A stretch of 64,000 nt of DNA from Pediococcus cellicola (GCF_001438655.1 NZ_JQBR01000008.1:47850-111849), one strand, 5' to 3'; counted from the first letter of the stretch, positions 18,609-26,943 are shown. Made by a program: numbers and translations. Notes: generated by a model from the letters alone, not told the origin.

Positions 18609-18623
18609 ATGAAAGCGGTTTCC
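18609..18623. promoter_or_regulatory. cre-like site (one mismatch)
   Basis: ATGAAAGCGGTTTCC matches the cre consensus WTGNAANCGNWNNCA except at the last base. It lies between the divergent orphan gene (18230-18535) and the ABC-F promoter, closer to the former. Confidence 0.6.
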
Positions 18624-18688
18624 TTAAACAAGGTATACTTCATATTCCTTGCTATATCAATCATAAATGAGAGTGACCGTATTTTTTA

Positions 18689-18717
18689 TAGACGAAATTC
18701 TTAAGGCGTGCTATACT
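18689..18717 (+). promoter_or_regulatory. Promoter of the ABC-F gene
   Basis: A -35-like TAGACG (18689-18694) and a -10 TATACT (18712-18717) are separated by 17 bp. The predicted start, near 18724, gives a leader of about 180 nt. Confidence 0.6.
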
Positions 18718-18734
18718 TTAGAAAAATTATAAAA

Positions 18735-18907
18735 GTGAGGGATCTGCCGTTGAGAAATTAAGTTAATTCTGTTGAATCTGTTTGTACTCCTGTCATAGGG
18801 AGGACTATGCAGTTTTTCAGGATTGGCTAATCTTTCTCGATGGGCAGGTCCTTTTTGTGTGCTCATTTTTAGCTTGTTCTGAAAAAGGTGAAGAAATGAG
18901 GTTATAA
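18735..18907 (+). promoter_or_regulatory. Attenuator leader with 3-codon upstream ORF (ABC-F gene)
   Basis: A ribosome site GTGAGGG (18735-18741) precedes TTG AGA AAT TAA (18750-18761), a three-codon uORF. GGATCTGCC (18740-18748) can pair fully (one G-U) with GGCAGGTCC (18843-18851), which is followed by TTTTT, giving a long-range terminator. Ribosomes stalled on the uORF by an antibiotic would mask the 5' arm and allow read-through. This design is known for ABC-F ribosome-protection genes with tiny uORFs in Listeria, Bacillus and Enterococcus. The assignment here rests on the visible layout. Confidence 0.75.
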
Positions 18908-20416
18908 ATGTCGAAAATTGAAATTAAAAATTTAACGTTTGGATATGACACACAAGGAGAGTTGTTATTTGATCGCGTGAATTTAAACCTGGATAGTAAT
19001 TGGAAGTTAGGGTTAATTGGACGCAATGGTCGTGGCAAAACAACCTTTTTGAAATTATTGCAACACAAGCTCGCATACCAAGGCAAAATTTTAGCGAATC
19101 TAGCCTTTGATTACTTTCCACAAACGATTAAGAATCCTCACCAGCTGACAGCTTATGTATTGGATGACTTGGGAGTAGACGAAGCGTGGCAAGTCGAACG
19201 TGAATTAAATCTGTTGGGGACGGATCCCGATATTTTGTGGCGTGAATTTGCCAGTTTGTCAGGTGGCGAGCAGACCAAAGTCTTATTGGCTAGTCTATTT
19301 ACGCAGGGTATGAATTTTCCACTAATTGATGAGCCTACGAACCATTTGGATATCAAGGCGCGGCAACAAGTGGCGGCGTATTTGAATCACAAGAAACAAG
19401 GCTTTATTGTAATTAGCCATGACCGTAAGTTTGTGGATGATGTGGCAGATCACATTTTATCGATTGAAAAATCTAATATCTTGATGTATCAGGGCAATTT
19501 TGCGACCTATGAAGAACAGAAAAAATTAAGTGATGTTCATGAAGAAATGGAAAATAGCAAACTCAAGAAAGACATTTCACGATTAAAGCAAACGGCTGCC
19601 GAAAAGGCGGAGTGGTCGCGATCTAAAGAGGGCGAGAAGTATGGTAATTCTCACGTGAAAGGTAGCGGCGCCATTTTTGATACGGGCGCTATTGGGGCAC
19701 GGGCCGCTCGTACCATGAAGCGGTCGCTGACTTTGCAGAAGCACATGCAAAAAGAGATTGATGAAAAACAAAAGCTACTGAAAAATATTGAGTATGTGGA
19801 CCCTTTGTCAATGAATTTTCAGCATGGTCATCATGAACGCCTATTGACGGTCAATAAACTAACGTTGAGTTATCCAGATGCTAAGCGACCATTGTTTGAT
19901 CCGATTTCGTTTGAAATTAAACAAGGTAAACGCGTGGGAATTATAGGCCCTAATGGAGCTGGTAAATCCACTTTGATTCATGCGATTTTAGGAGATTTTG
20001 CGGGTGAAATTACTGGTGAGGTGATTCAACCAAAAAATCTAAAAGTGAGCTATGTACGCCAAGCTTATGAGGATAATCGTGGAACTTTGCAGGATTTTGC
20101 AGAAGCGCAACATTTGGATTATCAGGAATTCTTGAACAATTTGCACAAATTAGGATTAGAGCGCAATGTGTTTACCACGCGAATTGAGCATATGAGTATG
20201 GGACAACGTAAGAAGGTCGAACTAGCCAAGTCTTTATCGGTCCCAGCAGAACTTTATTTATGGGATGAACCCCTGAATTACCTGGATATTTTTAATCAGG
20301 AGCAGCTGGAAACTCTGATTAAGTCTGTAAAGCCATCTATGTTGATTGTGGAACATGACCAAGCCTTTATTGAGCATGTGACGAATAAGGTTGTGCGTTT
20401 AGCGAAAGCAAAATAA
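18908..20416 (+). CDS. ABC-F ribosomal protection protein, Lsa family
   Basis: This 502-residue protein has two ATPase domains, no membrane segments and a charged interdomain linker. Walker A motifs are GRNGRGKTT (residue 38) and GPNGAGKST (residue 350). The first Walker B context is FPLIDEPTNHLD. The linker segment GSGAIFDTGAIGARAARTMKR and the C-terminal MSMGQRKKVELAKSL are strikingly similar to Enterococcus faecalis Lsa(A) as I recall it. Lsa proteins displace lincosamides, streptogramin A and pleuromutilins from the ribosome. The start is the ATG at 18908 after GAGG. The attenuator leader supports antibiotic-induced expression. Confidence 0.9.
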   Translation: MSKIEIKNLTFGYDTQGELLFDRVNLNLDSNWKLGLIGRNGRGKTTFLKLLQHKLAYQGKILANLAFDYFPQTIKNPHQLTAYVLDDLGVDEAWQVERELNLLGTDPDILWREFASLSGGEQTKVLLASLFTQGMNFPLIDEPTNHLDIKARQQVAAYLNHKKQGFIVISHDRKFVDDVADHILSIEKSNILMYQGNFATYEEQKKLSDVHEEMENSKLKKDISRLKQTAAEKAEWSRSKEGEKYGNSHVKGSGAIFDTGAIGARAARTMKRSLTLQKHMQKEIDEKQKLLKNIEYVDPLSMNFQHGHHERLLTVNKLTLSYPDAKRPLFDPISFEIKQGKRVGIIGPNGAGKSTLIHAILGDFAGEITGEVIQPKNLKVSYVRQAYEDNRGTLQDFAEAQHLDYQEFLNNLHKLGLERNVFTTRIEHMSMGQRKKVELAKSLSVPAELYLWDEPLNYLDIFNQEQLETLIKSVKPSMLIVEHDQAFIEHVTNKVVRLAKAK

Positions 20417-20636
20417 ACACAGTCTAAAAAACTTGATAGGCGCAATCGGAGCCCTGTAGCTACAAAAATAAACAAGTCAAAGAACGAATTTATCGGTCCT
20501 CTAAGCTGTCCTAACAACTGATTGCTTTAGCTATTTTAAGTGCAGGGATAACGGCGTATGCGTGGAATCAAACACTTGTTTCTCGAGCTTAATTTTTGCT
20601 ATAGAATATTAGAATTTTTCTTTTTATATATGGCAT

Positions 20637-20698
20637 ACAAGTATTAACTAATATGCTAAAATGAACTAAACAAGTATACTTTAAATTTTACAAGTATA
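20637..20698. promoter_or_regulatory. Three ACAAGTATW repeats before the 20724 gene
   Basis: ACAAGTAT-W occurs at 20637, 20670 and 20690. The third copy contains AAGTATATAC, the core of the perfect palindrome at 24086-24119 beside the GntR gene. A TATGCTAAAAT -10 region lies between the first two. It may be a secondary operator of that GntR regulator. Upstream, 20417-20636 holds no convincing gene. Confidence 0.4.
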
Positions 20699-20723
20699 TA
20701 CAAATTTAAAGGGGATTCTAAGA

Positions 20724-21035
20724 ATGGTTCATTTAATTTATACAGGTGTTTTAACAATAATAGGGTTGCTTTGTATTTTCATCCCGTTGTGGCTCTTAAT
20801 GCGAGCTAACAAGTCAATTTCAATGAAAATTCTTCCCACAGAAGATAACACGAAGATTTTTTATACGTACGTTTGGTTTTACGAGACTGGTAAATTGGAA
20901 GTGTTGAATGGAGAGGCTTATCAAGTTGGTAAACAAATCCAGGCCACAAATGCGGGTAAGTATGTGATCAAAAAGGTGAAAAAAGAGTCCCTATTTATGG
21001 GAATGCAGCGTAAATATGAATTCGTTTTAAACTAA
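20724..21035 (+). CDS. Small membrane-anchored protein of unknown function
   Basis: This 103-residue protein has one N-terminal transmembrane helix (about residues 5-27), followed by a soluble, probably beta-rich domain of about 75 residues. The start has an AAAGGGG site. It resembles single-pass proteins with a small extracytoplasmic or cytoplasmic beta domain but matches nothing I can name. It is monocistronic, converges on the PTS operon and shares a bidirectional terminator with it. Confidence 0.75.
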   Translation: MVHLIYTGVLTIIGLLCIFIPLWLLMRANKSISMKILPTEDNTKIFYTYVWFYETGKLEVLNGEAYQVGKQIQATNAGKYVIKKVKKESLFMGMQRKYEFVLN

Positions 21036-21039
21036 AAAG

Positions 21040-21070
21040 GCGACCCGCAATTAAGCGGATCGTCTTTTTT
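21040..21070. terminator. Bidirectional terminator
   Basis: The stem GGCGA.CCGC / GCGG.TCGTC has A-rich and T-rich flanks on both sides. It serves the 20724 gene (+) and the PTS operon (-). Confidence 0.8.
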
Positions 21071-21071
21071 A

Positions 21072-21248
21072 TCATTTCGATTTCTCTTCTTTAAGCTTCC
21101 AAGCTTTGTAAAGATCATAGCTGAACAGAATAAAGATGGCAATTGTGCTCACAGTGGTGATTGTAAGTCCAAATGAGACGAAATCAACGATGGATAGTAG
21201 TAGCATAAATATTGCGCCGATAAAGCTAAAAATGATTTTTCTGTTCAT
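21072..21248 (-). CDS. Small membrane protein (58 aa) at the end of the glucosidase-PTS operon
   Basis: An ATG at 21248, 13 bp after the IIC stop, opens a 58-codon frame beginning MNRKIIFSFIGAIFMLLL. It has two hydrophobic helices and a charged tail (YKAWKLKEEKSK), and ends at the TGA at 21072 just before the shared terminator. The ribosome site (AGG) is weak, consistent with coupling to the IIC gene. Position, composition and a clean frame make it likely real. Its function is unknown. Confidence 0.6.
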   Translation of the reverse strand: MNRKIIFSFIGAIFMLLLSIVDFVSFGLTITTVSTIAIFILFSYDLYKAWKLKEEKSK

Positions 21249-21261
21249 AGTTATTCACGAC

Positions 21262-22617
21262 CTAAGCATTTTGTTCTTCAGCTTGTACTTTGGCAACACG
21301 TTCACTAATCTTCATAAATGGAAGATAGAGAACCACACCAAGTGCAATGATAATGAGCTGTACAATAGGTGCACGCCAATCACCAGCAGTTGCTAGGTAA
21401 GGGCCAATTAGAGGTGGCGTTGTCCAAGGTACCAACACGACAGTTCGTCTTACTAAGCCAACCAGTGTCGCGTAATATCCAATAATACTACCAATAGTTG
21501 GGAACAGAACGAATGGAATCATCATTGGTAAGTTGAATACAATTGGATAACCGAAAATCATGGGTTCATTAATGTTGAAAAGTCCAGGTGCCAATGATAA
21601 ATTAGCAACTTGACGTGAAGATTTTACTTTACTGAAAATTAAAATAGCAATAATCAAAGAAATTGTACTTCCAGAACCACCAATTAAAGTGTAGCTGCTT
21701 ACAAATGAAGTAGTAATGATGTTTGGAATATGTGCAAATGAATGTGAACTTGCATATGCAGTCATGTTGGCATTCATATTGATCAAAACTAGGGGATCCA
21801 TCAAAGTACCAGAAATAACGGTTTGGTGAATACCTAATGTGAATAGGAAGTTGGCAACTGTATAAATGACACAGAATCCAACAATATTGGTATTAAATCC
21901 ACGCAAAGGTTCCTGAACCCAAGTCTTAATTAAGTTGATCAAATCTGCGTTGAAAAAGCCTGCAAGTAAAGCAGCGATTAGTGCAAATAAGGACATTAAG
22001 ATTAAAGCGGGAAGTAACACACTAAATGATGAAGAAACTGCAGGTGGCACATTGTCGCCTAAATGGATCTGTAAACTCTTGTAACTGGATAATTTAATGA
22101 AAATACCAGTTGCAAGTAGACCAACAATAATACCTCCGAACATCCCTTGTGTACCAGTGTTTAGATAGCTAAGTCCACCAGTAACGGTTGACATCTTAGC
22201 ACCAGCAGATGCGACAGTTCCTAACGAAACAGTTTGAGGCATCATAATCATTAAACAAGCTAATGACATAGCAGATGCGGCAATTGGGTTAGAAAAGCCT
22301 TTGTTTTTAGCTAATGCATATCCAATCATGGGGGCAACTAGTAAACCGGCGACTTGTAACGTCCCATTATTAATGGCGTTACCAAAAACTTGTACTTTTG
22401 CTAAAGTTTCACCATGGAATATCCAAGTAAACACGGTGTTATTGAGTAATACCCCAAGTCCAGCAATGATGAATACAGGTAAAATAACTGCGAATGCATC
22501 ACGTAAAGACCGAAGATAAACCCAATTACCAACTTTTACAGATATTTCAGTGAATTTTGCAATAAAACCCGAGTTTTCAAGTTTTTCACTTGAACTTTGG
22601 TTCTTATCTTCACTCAT
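21262..22617 (-). CDS. PTS cellobiose-type EIIC permease
   Basis: This 451-residue polytopic membrane permease of the lactose/cellobiose PTS family carries the NVPPAVSSSF signature near residue 195 and FNINEPMIFGYP near residue 350. It is closely similar to the IIC at 1193-2506. It lies 28 bp after the glucosidase gene in the same operon, with a GGAGG site. No IIA or IIB lies in this operon, so phosphate must come from a separate IIA/IIB pair. Confidence 0.93.
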   Translation of the reverse strand: MSEDKNQSSSEKLENSGFIAKFTEISVKVGNWVYLRSLRDAFAVILPVFIIAGLGVLLNNTVFTWIFHGETLAKVQVFGNAINNGTLQVAGLLVAPMIGYALAKNKGFSNPIAASAMSLACLMIMMPQTVSLGTVASAGAKMSTVTGGLSYLNTGTQGMFGGIIVGLLATGIFIKLSSYKSLQIHLGDNVPPAVSSSFSVLLPALILMSLFALIAALLAGFFNADLINLIKTWVQEPLRGFNTNIVGFCVIYTVANFLFTLGIHQTVISGTLMDPLVLINMNANMTAYASSHSFAHIPNIITTSFVSSYTLIGGSGSTISLIIAILIFSKVKSSRQVANLSLAPGLFNINEPMIFGYPIVFNLPMMIPFVLFPTIGSIIGYYATLVGLVRRTVVLVPWTTPPLIGPYLATAGDWRAPIVQLIIIALGVVLYLPFMKISERVAKVQAEEQNA

Positions 22618-22645
22618 GAGTTTTCCTCCTTTTATTTAAAACAAC

Positions 22646-24019
22646 TTATGCTAAGTCGTTACCGTTTGAAGCAATGACTTTTTTAAACCAGCCATAACTC
22701 TTCTTTGGAATACGTTTCATATTACGCAAATCGTGGTTTCCGCGATTCACATAGACCATGCCGTATCGTTTTTCCATATTTCCCGAAGAACTTGGAATAT
22801 CAATTAATCCCCAACCAAGATAACCAATCACTGCCACACCATCTTCGAACATGGCATCTTTCATGGCTTGGATATGAGCACGATGGTAATTGATACGATA
22901 ATCATCCTGAATTTCATGACCATCGTACTTTTCACGAACGCCAATCCCATTTTCGATGGGGAACATGGGTAACCCATAACTGTTGTATGTCTTAGTGAGA
23001 ATATCTCGAAATCCTAGTGGATCAATCGACCAGCCCCATTCACTAACCTTTAAGAATGGATTTTCTTTTCCGCCAACTTCTAGATAGTAATTTGGGAGGG
23101 TACCATCTGGAATGATGGAACTGCTGACAGTGACACTTTGATAATAGCTAAATGCAATAAAATCACTAGATAATTGATTAAATATTTCTTGATCAGCATC
23201 TGTAAAATCCATGTTAATGTTGTGATTCTTGACGAAAGTAAGAACCTCGTTAGAATAGTGGCCATGCACAAAAACGTCTAACAAGTTTCGGTTAGAAAAT
23301 TCGTCAATTTGGCGAGCGTATTGAACATCTTTAGGTAATGCAGAGGCAGGATAGACTTCGCTGTAAGCTAGCATGCCACCAATTAAGTCGTCAGTTTGCT
23401 TATGTAAGTAGTTAGCTACACCTGCATGCGCCAGCATGACGTGATGGGTAATTTGGTAAAGTTCGTCGTCTGTCTTTGCACCCTTAAGATAGCCGGAAAT
23501 TCGAAATGCTTCTGGGGATGAATACAGGTTTTGTTCATTAAAAGTAATCCAGTACTTTACCCGATCGCCAAAACAATCGACCATTTTCTCACCATATTTG
23601 ATAAATGCTTCAACGACATGACGATCCAAAAAACCGTTATATTTTTCCGCCAAATGAAGGGGTATGTCAAAATGATAAAGACAAATCATTGGTTCAATAT
23701 GTCGTGCCAATAATTCGTTGATTAAGTTGTCGTAAAACTTAATACCTTCTTCATTAAACTCGCCATCACCTTCAGGATTAACGCGGCTCCACGAAATCTG
23801 GAATCGATAACAGTTCATGCCTTGGTTTGCCATCAAGTCAAGATCTTCTGGGTAATTGTGATAGTCATCAATAGCAACCTTCCAATCAGAAGAGTTTTCT
23901 GTGGCGGGATACGTATCATAGACGGATTTGCCTTTTCCGCCCTCGTTGTAACCTCCTTCCGTTTGCATACTTGATACAGAATTCCCCCAAAGAAATCCTT
24001 TGGGCATCTCTTGTGTCAT
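22646..24019 (-). CDS. 6-phospho-beta-glucosidase, GH1 family
   Basis: This 457-residue GH1 enzyme cleaves phosphorylated beta-glucosides brought in by the PTS. The N-terminal motif is FLWGNSVSSMQTEGG. The acid/base is Glu162 in TFNEQN and the nucleophile Glu356 in PIENGIG. It is highly similar to the truncated enzyme at the left edge of the window. It is the first gene of an operon with the IIC gene. A perfect cre site and a large GntR-type palindrome lie in its promoter region, indicating carbon catabolite and substrate control. Confidence 0.94.
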   Translation of the reverse strand: MTQEMPKGFLWGNSVSSMQTEGGYNEGGKGKSVYDTYPATENSSDWKVAIDDYHNYPEDLDLMANQGMNCYRFQISWSRVNPEGDGEFNEEGIKFYDNLINELLARHIEPMICLYHFDIPLHLAEKYNGFLDRHVVEAFIKYGEKMVDCFGDRVKYWITFNEQNLYSSPEAFRISGYLKGAKTDDELYQITHHVMLAHAGVANYLHKQTDDLIGGMLAYSEVYPASALPKDVQYARQIDEFSNRNLLDVFVHGHYSNEVLTFVKNHNINMDFTDADQEIFNQLSSDFIAFSYYQSVTVSSSIIPDGTLPNYYLEVGGKENPFLKVSEWGWSIDPLGFRDILTKTYNSYGLPMFPIENGIGVREKYDGHEIQDDYRINYHRAHIQAMKDAMFEDGVAVIGYLGWGLIDIPSSSGNMEKRYGMVYVNRGNHDLRNMKRIPKKSYGWFKKVIASNGNDLA

Positions 24020-24039
24020 AAATCAATCTCCACCTTTCT

Positions 24040-24054
24040 TGAATCCGTTTACAT
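24040..24054 (-). promoter_or_regulatory. cre site (perfect consensus) at the glucosidase promoter
   Basis: ATGTAAACGGATTCA on the minus strand matches WTGNAANCGNWNNCA at every fixed position. It overlaps the edge of the -10 element TATAAT (complement of 24053-24058), so bound CcpA would block transcription. Confidence 0.75.
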
Positions 24055-24085
24055 TATATAACCATATCTATAACTAAGTAAAGAC

Positions 24086-24119
24086 TTTTTAAAAATAAGT
24101 ATATACTTATTTTTAAAAA
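24086..24119. promoter_or_regulatory. 34-bp perfect palindrome, probable GntR operator
   Basis: The core AAATAAGTATATACTTATTT extends by a run of A/T on each side to 34 bp of perfect twofold symmetry. It sits between the divergent glucosidase operon and the GntR regulator gene, just upstream of the -35 region of the former. It is the expected position for an operator controlling both. Confidence 0.75.
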
Positions 24120-24224
24120 TCCCATTAGTCTGTGCTTTTTACGGTATGATATGGTGTTAAATAGGCTCTTAAAAAGGTAAACTGTAGATATAAATATATA
24201 AAAAAGATGAAGTAGAGGAAGAAA

Positions 24225-24941
24225 ATGTACAAATATCAGGAAATTTCTGAAAATATTAGAAAGAAAATTGTTCAAGGAAATTTCAAGGCAGGTGAGGTTT
24301 TGCCTGATCAAAATCAGCTTGCTGAGGAATTTAATACGACGCGAATTACGATTAGAAAAGCCATTCAAGCTTTAATCATTGAAGGAATTGTCTACACTAA
24401 ACGTGGGGCAGGCACCTTTGTGCGTAAAGATTACTTGCAAAATTTAGATGACATGGGTAACTCTTTTGATAAACCGCTGGGAACGACACATACCCATCCA
24501 AACAAGAAGATTGAAAGTAAGGTTTTAAAATTAGATGCACGATTACCTAATCCAGAAGAGCAACAGAGACTCATGATAACGGCGACAGAGCCTGTGTATG
24601 TGATTGAGCGGGTGCGTTATATAGACGGAAAAGTTTATAGTTTCGAGCACACAATTATGCCGACTGCAATTGCGGAAATCACTGAAACTGTCCTGAAGCA
24701 TTCGGTTTATCATTATCTAACTAAGGAATGTGGCGTCACAATATCAGGATCTCATCGAATAGTTAGGGCTGACAAAGCGACTTCAAAGGATGTGCAAGCT
24801 TTGGGTGTAAAAAAAGATGACCCCGTTTTGGTGATTAAACAGGTTAGCTATTTAGAAGACGGGAAGCCTTTTGAGTTTTCTGAATCGAGATTTCCTTATC
24901 AAACTAGCCAAGTAGTGGCTGACGTAGATTTAAATAACTAA
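24225..24941 (+). CDS. GntR-family regulator, HutC/UTRA type
   Basis: This 238-residue repressor has an N-terminal winged helix (residues 1-70, with the recognition region FNTTRITIRKAIQALIIEG) and a C-terminal UTRA effector domain (about 95-235). Regulators of this kind usually sense a phosphorylated sugar. It is divergent from the glucosidase-IIC operon, with a 34-bp palindrome between them, so local control of that operon and itself is the simplest reading. It is similar in length and layout to the second GntR at 24996-25697, which faces the other way. Confidence 0.9.
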   Translation: MYKYQEISENIRKKIVQGNFKAGEVLPDQNQLAEEFNTTRITIRKAIQALIIEGIVYTKRGAGTFVRKDYLQNLDDMGNSFDKPLGTTHTHPNKKIESKVLKLDARLPNPEEQQRLMITATEPVYVIERVRYIDGKVYSFEHTIMPTAIAEITETVLKHSVYHYLTKECGVTISGSHRIVRADKATSKDVQALGVKKDDPVLVIKQVSYLEDGKPFEFSESRFPYQTSQVVADVDLNN

Positions 24942-24984
24942 AAAATAAACCTCCACCAAGAATTATGGTGAAGGTTTATTTTTT
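24940..24984. terminator. Bidirectional terminator between convergent GntR genes
   Basis: The stem AAATAAACCT.CACCA / TGGTG.AGGTTTATTT has T runs on both strands. Confidence 0.9.
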
Positions 24985-24995
24985 AGTTTGGATGC

Positions 24996-25697
24996 CTAAT
25001 TACCGGACTGATTTGCGGCATGAAAATAGAAACTAAGGTTTGGATAGACGTAGATAGTTTGTGAAAAATTAAATAGGACGTCATTTTTATAAAAGTTAGA
25101 CTGTTGCAAAGTCATACAAGCCGTTTTAGGTTTTAATCCTAATAAGCTAGCAGCTTCACTGGTCAAACGGTCTTGGGATAAGTATTGGTCAGAGTTATTA
25201 ATCCGAATATTGTATTTGTCGCGGATATAATCAAAGATAGAGTGATTAATACTTGCCAAACTAAGTGAAGGAACTTCGCTTTTGACGTAGTACGCATATT
25301 CTAAACTGTATAATTGTTTTTCCACATACCGTAAGCGAATGACACGTAATAAGGCAGCACCGTTGCGCACCCCATACTGTTGTGACAAAGCTTCGTCAGC
25401 GTGAATTTCATCAAAAGTTACAATTTTTGAAGTCATTTCTTTATGATAGCGTGTGCGGCTTAATCCCATTGTAAGATTGACGACGGTTTTTTCGGCCTGA
25501 CTAATATCATTAACAAAGTAGCCGCTTCCTTGCACACGGCGGACGAGTCCTTTTTGCGCAACAATATCGATGGCTTTTCGGATGGTATTGCGGCTCACAT
25601 TGTACCGTTCCATGAGTTGATGCTCAGTGGGAAGTTTTTCTTTAAAGAGTTTATTTTCAATCGAATGAATCAAATCATCCGCAATGTCGTGATACAT
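24996..25697 (-). CDS. GntR-family regulator, HutC/UTRA type
   Basis: This 233-residue regulator has a winged-helix domain (YNVSRNTIRKAIDIVAQKGL near residues 37-56) and a UTRA ligand domain (about 85-230). The start is the ATG at 25697, 8 bp after TTGGAGG. An in-frame TTG at 25712 overlaps that ribosome site. It is divergent from the IIB-IIA-glucosidase cluster and probably regulates it, perhaps together with the RpiR protein encoded within the cluster. Confidence 0.9.
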   Translation of the reverse strand: MYHDIADDLIHSIENKLFKEKLPTEHQLMERYNVSRNTIRKAIDIVAQKGLVRRVQGSGYFVNDISQAEKTVVNLTMGLSRTRYHKEMTSKIVTFDEIHADEALSQQYGVRNGAALLRVIRLRYVEKQLYSLEYAYYVKSEVPSLSLASINHSIFDYIRDKYNIRINNSDQYLSQDRLTSEAASLLGLKPKTACMTLQQSNFYKNDVLFNFSQTIYVYPNLSFYFHAANQSGN

Positions 25698-25765
25698 GTA
25701 TTTTGCCTCCAATCCCCAGTTTGGCTCATTTAAAATTTGTACCCACCATTCATCTACTCATTGTA

Positions 25766-25780
25766 ATGTAACCGTTTTAA
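25766..25780. promoter_or_regulatory. cre-like site (one mismatch)
   Basis: ATGTAACCGTTTTAA matches the cre consensus except for one base. It lies in the divergent region between the GntR gene and the PTS cluster. Confidence 0.5.
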
Positions 25781-25803
25781 TAGTCAACTCTAAAATGAAA
25801 AAA

Positions 25804-25836
25804 GAACATGTTTTTTCATCTAAAAACATGTTTTAG
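25804..25836. promoter_or_regulatory. Paired AACATGTT operator-like palindromes
   Basis: GAACATGTTTT and AAAACATGTTTT have centres 20 bp apart (25808/9 and 25828/9), upstream of the IIB gene. The same palindrome recurs before the RpiR gene (28467) and before the IIC gene (29397 and 29414), defining a probable local regulon. Confidence 0.6.
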
Positions 25837-26013
25837 AGCTAAAAACGACTTAATTCATGAGCACCAATTTTGTGAATAAAGTACAAATTTTATTCATTAA
25901 AAAAACTTAAAAACTAGTGATCCGCGGCACCAAGCAGGATGACGGCGCCTTTATAAAAAAAGTTGATGCTCGGACTTGTAAAATTTGTACCTACGAGTTA
26001 CAATTCAATTGTA

Positions 26014-26028
26014 ATGAAAGCGGTTTAA
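26014..26028. promoter_or_regulatory. cre-like site (one mismatch) before the PTS IIB gene
   Basis: ATGAAAGCGGTTTAA differs from the cre consensus at one fixed base and lies 50 bp before the IIB start. The remaining part of 25840-26010 shows no gene. Confidence 0.55.
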
Positions 26029-26078
26029 AAATAAATCGCCCACTAACAAAAATACAATTATTATTAGGAGTGAGCATT

Positions 26079-26396
26079 ATGGCAGAAAAAACAATTATGT
26101 TAGTTTGTGCAGCAGGTATGTCAACAAGTCTTTTGGTATCTAAGATGCAAAAGGCCGCAGCAGCAGAAGGCGTTGATGCAGAGATCTTTGCAACCGCAGC
26201 TTCCGATGCAAATAACAAATTGGAAGAAAAACATCCAGATATCTTAATGCTTGGACCGCAAGTTCGTTATATGGAAAATAACTTCAAGAGTAAATTGGAT
26301 ATTCCTGTTGAAGTTATTAACATGCAAGACTACGGTATGATGAATGGTGAAAAAGTCTTGAAAGAAGCATTCAAGACTTTAGGCGTTAGCAAATAA
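26079..26396 (+). CDS. PTS lactose/cellobiose-type EIIB
   Basis: This 105-residue phosphocarrier transfers phosphate from IIA to the incoming beta-glucoside at the IIC permease. The phosphorylated cysteine is Cys10 in MLVCAAGMSTS, the standard P-loop of the family. The start is the ATG at 26079, 8 bp after TTAGGAG. Upstream in-frame codons are excluded by the ribosome site and family length. Together with the downstream IIA it is the only such pair in the window, while there are three IIC genes. Confidence 0.95.
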   Translation: MAEKTIMLVCAAGMSTSLLVSKMQKAAAAEGVDAEIFATAASDANNKLEEKHPDILMLGPQVRYMENNFKSKLDIPVEVINMQDYGMMNGEKVLKEAFKTLGVSK

Positions 26397-26492
26397 GCCT
26401 TAAATTTAAAGACTTAACATTAATTGATTTTGTAAGCGGAAACAGCAATTGCTTCCGCTTTTACATAACTATTGAAGGAGAAGGATCAGGTA

Positions 26493-26840
26493 ATGGCTGA
26501 AGAAGAACAAGAACAAAATTTAGAAGCAATCATGGGCTTAATTATGAATGGTGGGAATGCTAAAAGTTCCTCATTTGAAGCAATTCACGCTGCCAAAAAG
26601 GGCGACTTTGAAACAGCGGATGCCAAATTGAAGGAAGCTGACCATTTCTTAACAGAAGCGCATAACTCTCAAACTGGAATGTTGACAGATGAAGCCAACG
26701 GCAAGCATGCCAAAGTTACTTTGTTAACAGTTCATTCTCAAGATCATATTATGAATGCCATTACTTTCCGTGATTTGGCAGGAGAAATTGTGGATCTTTA
26801 TAAACGTCTTGATGGCGTTAAAGTTGAAGATGACGATTAA
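26493..26840 (+). CDS. PTS lactose/cellobiose-type EIIA
   Basis: This is the 115-residue, helical, trimer-forming IIA component that accepts phosphate from HPr. The conserved histidine region is LLTVHSQDHIMNAI near residue 85. The Asp/Glu-rich N-terminus is charged. The start is the ATG at 26493 after GGAGAAGGATCAGG. It follows IIB by 96 bp and precedes the glucosidase with a possible terminator in between, which could lower glucosidase expression relative to the PTS subunits. Confidence 0.95.
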   Translation: MAEEEQEQNLEAIMGLIMNGGNAKSSSFEAIHAAKKGDFETADAKLKEADHFLTEAHNSQTGMLTDEANGKHAKVTLLTVHSQDHIMNAITFRDLAGEIVDLYKRLDGVKVEDDD

Positions 26841-26906
26841 TGACTGAGGCGGCTTAGTCTGTCTGATTGTTAACTTGAATAATAATATTCCTAAATGGAA
26901 GACTTA

Positions 26907-26942
26907 GGCTAGGGAAAATTGTTATTTTCTCAGCCTTTTTTA
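26907..26942 (+). terminator. Terminator or attenuator between IIA and glucosidase
   Basis: GGCT..GGAAAAT / ATTTTC..AGCC is followed by TTTTTT. It contains mismatches and wobbles, so partial read-through into the glucosidase gene is likely. Confidence 0.6.
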
Positions 26943-26943
26943 A

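Noticed and set aside
20417..20560. Stretch with AATCGGAG and GGTCCT..AAGC similar to parts of the two dispersed elements
   Set aside because: Only short blocks match and no consistent pairing is seen. It may be an old remnant, but the evidence is too weak.
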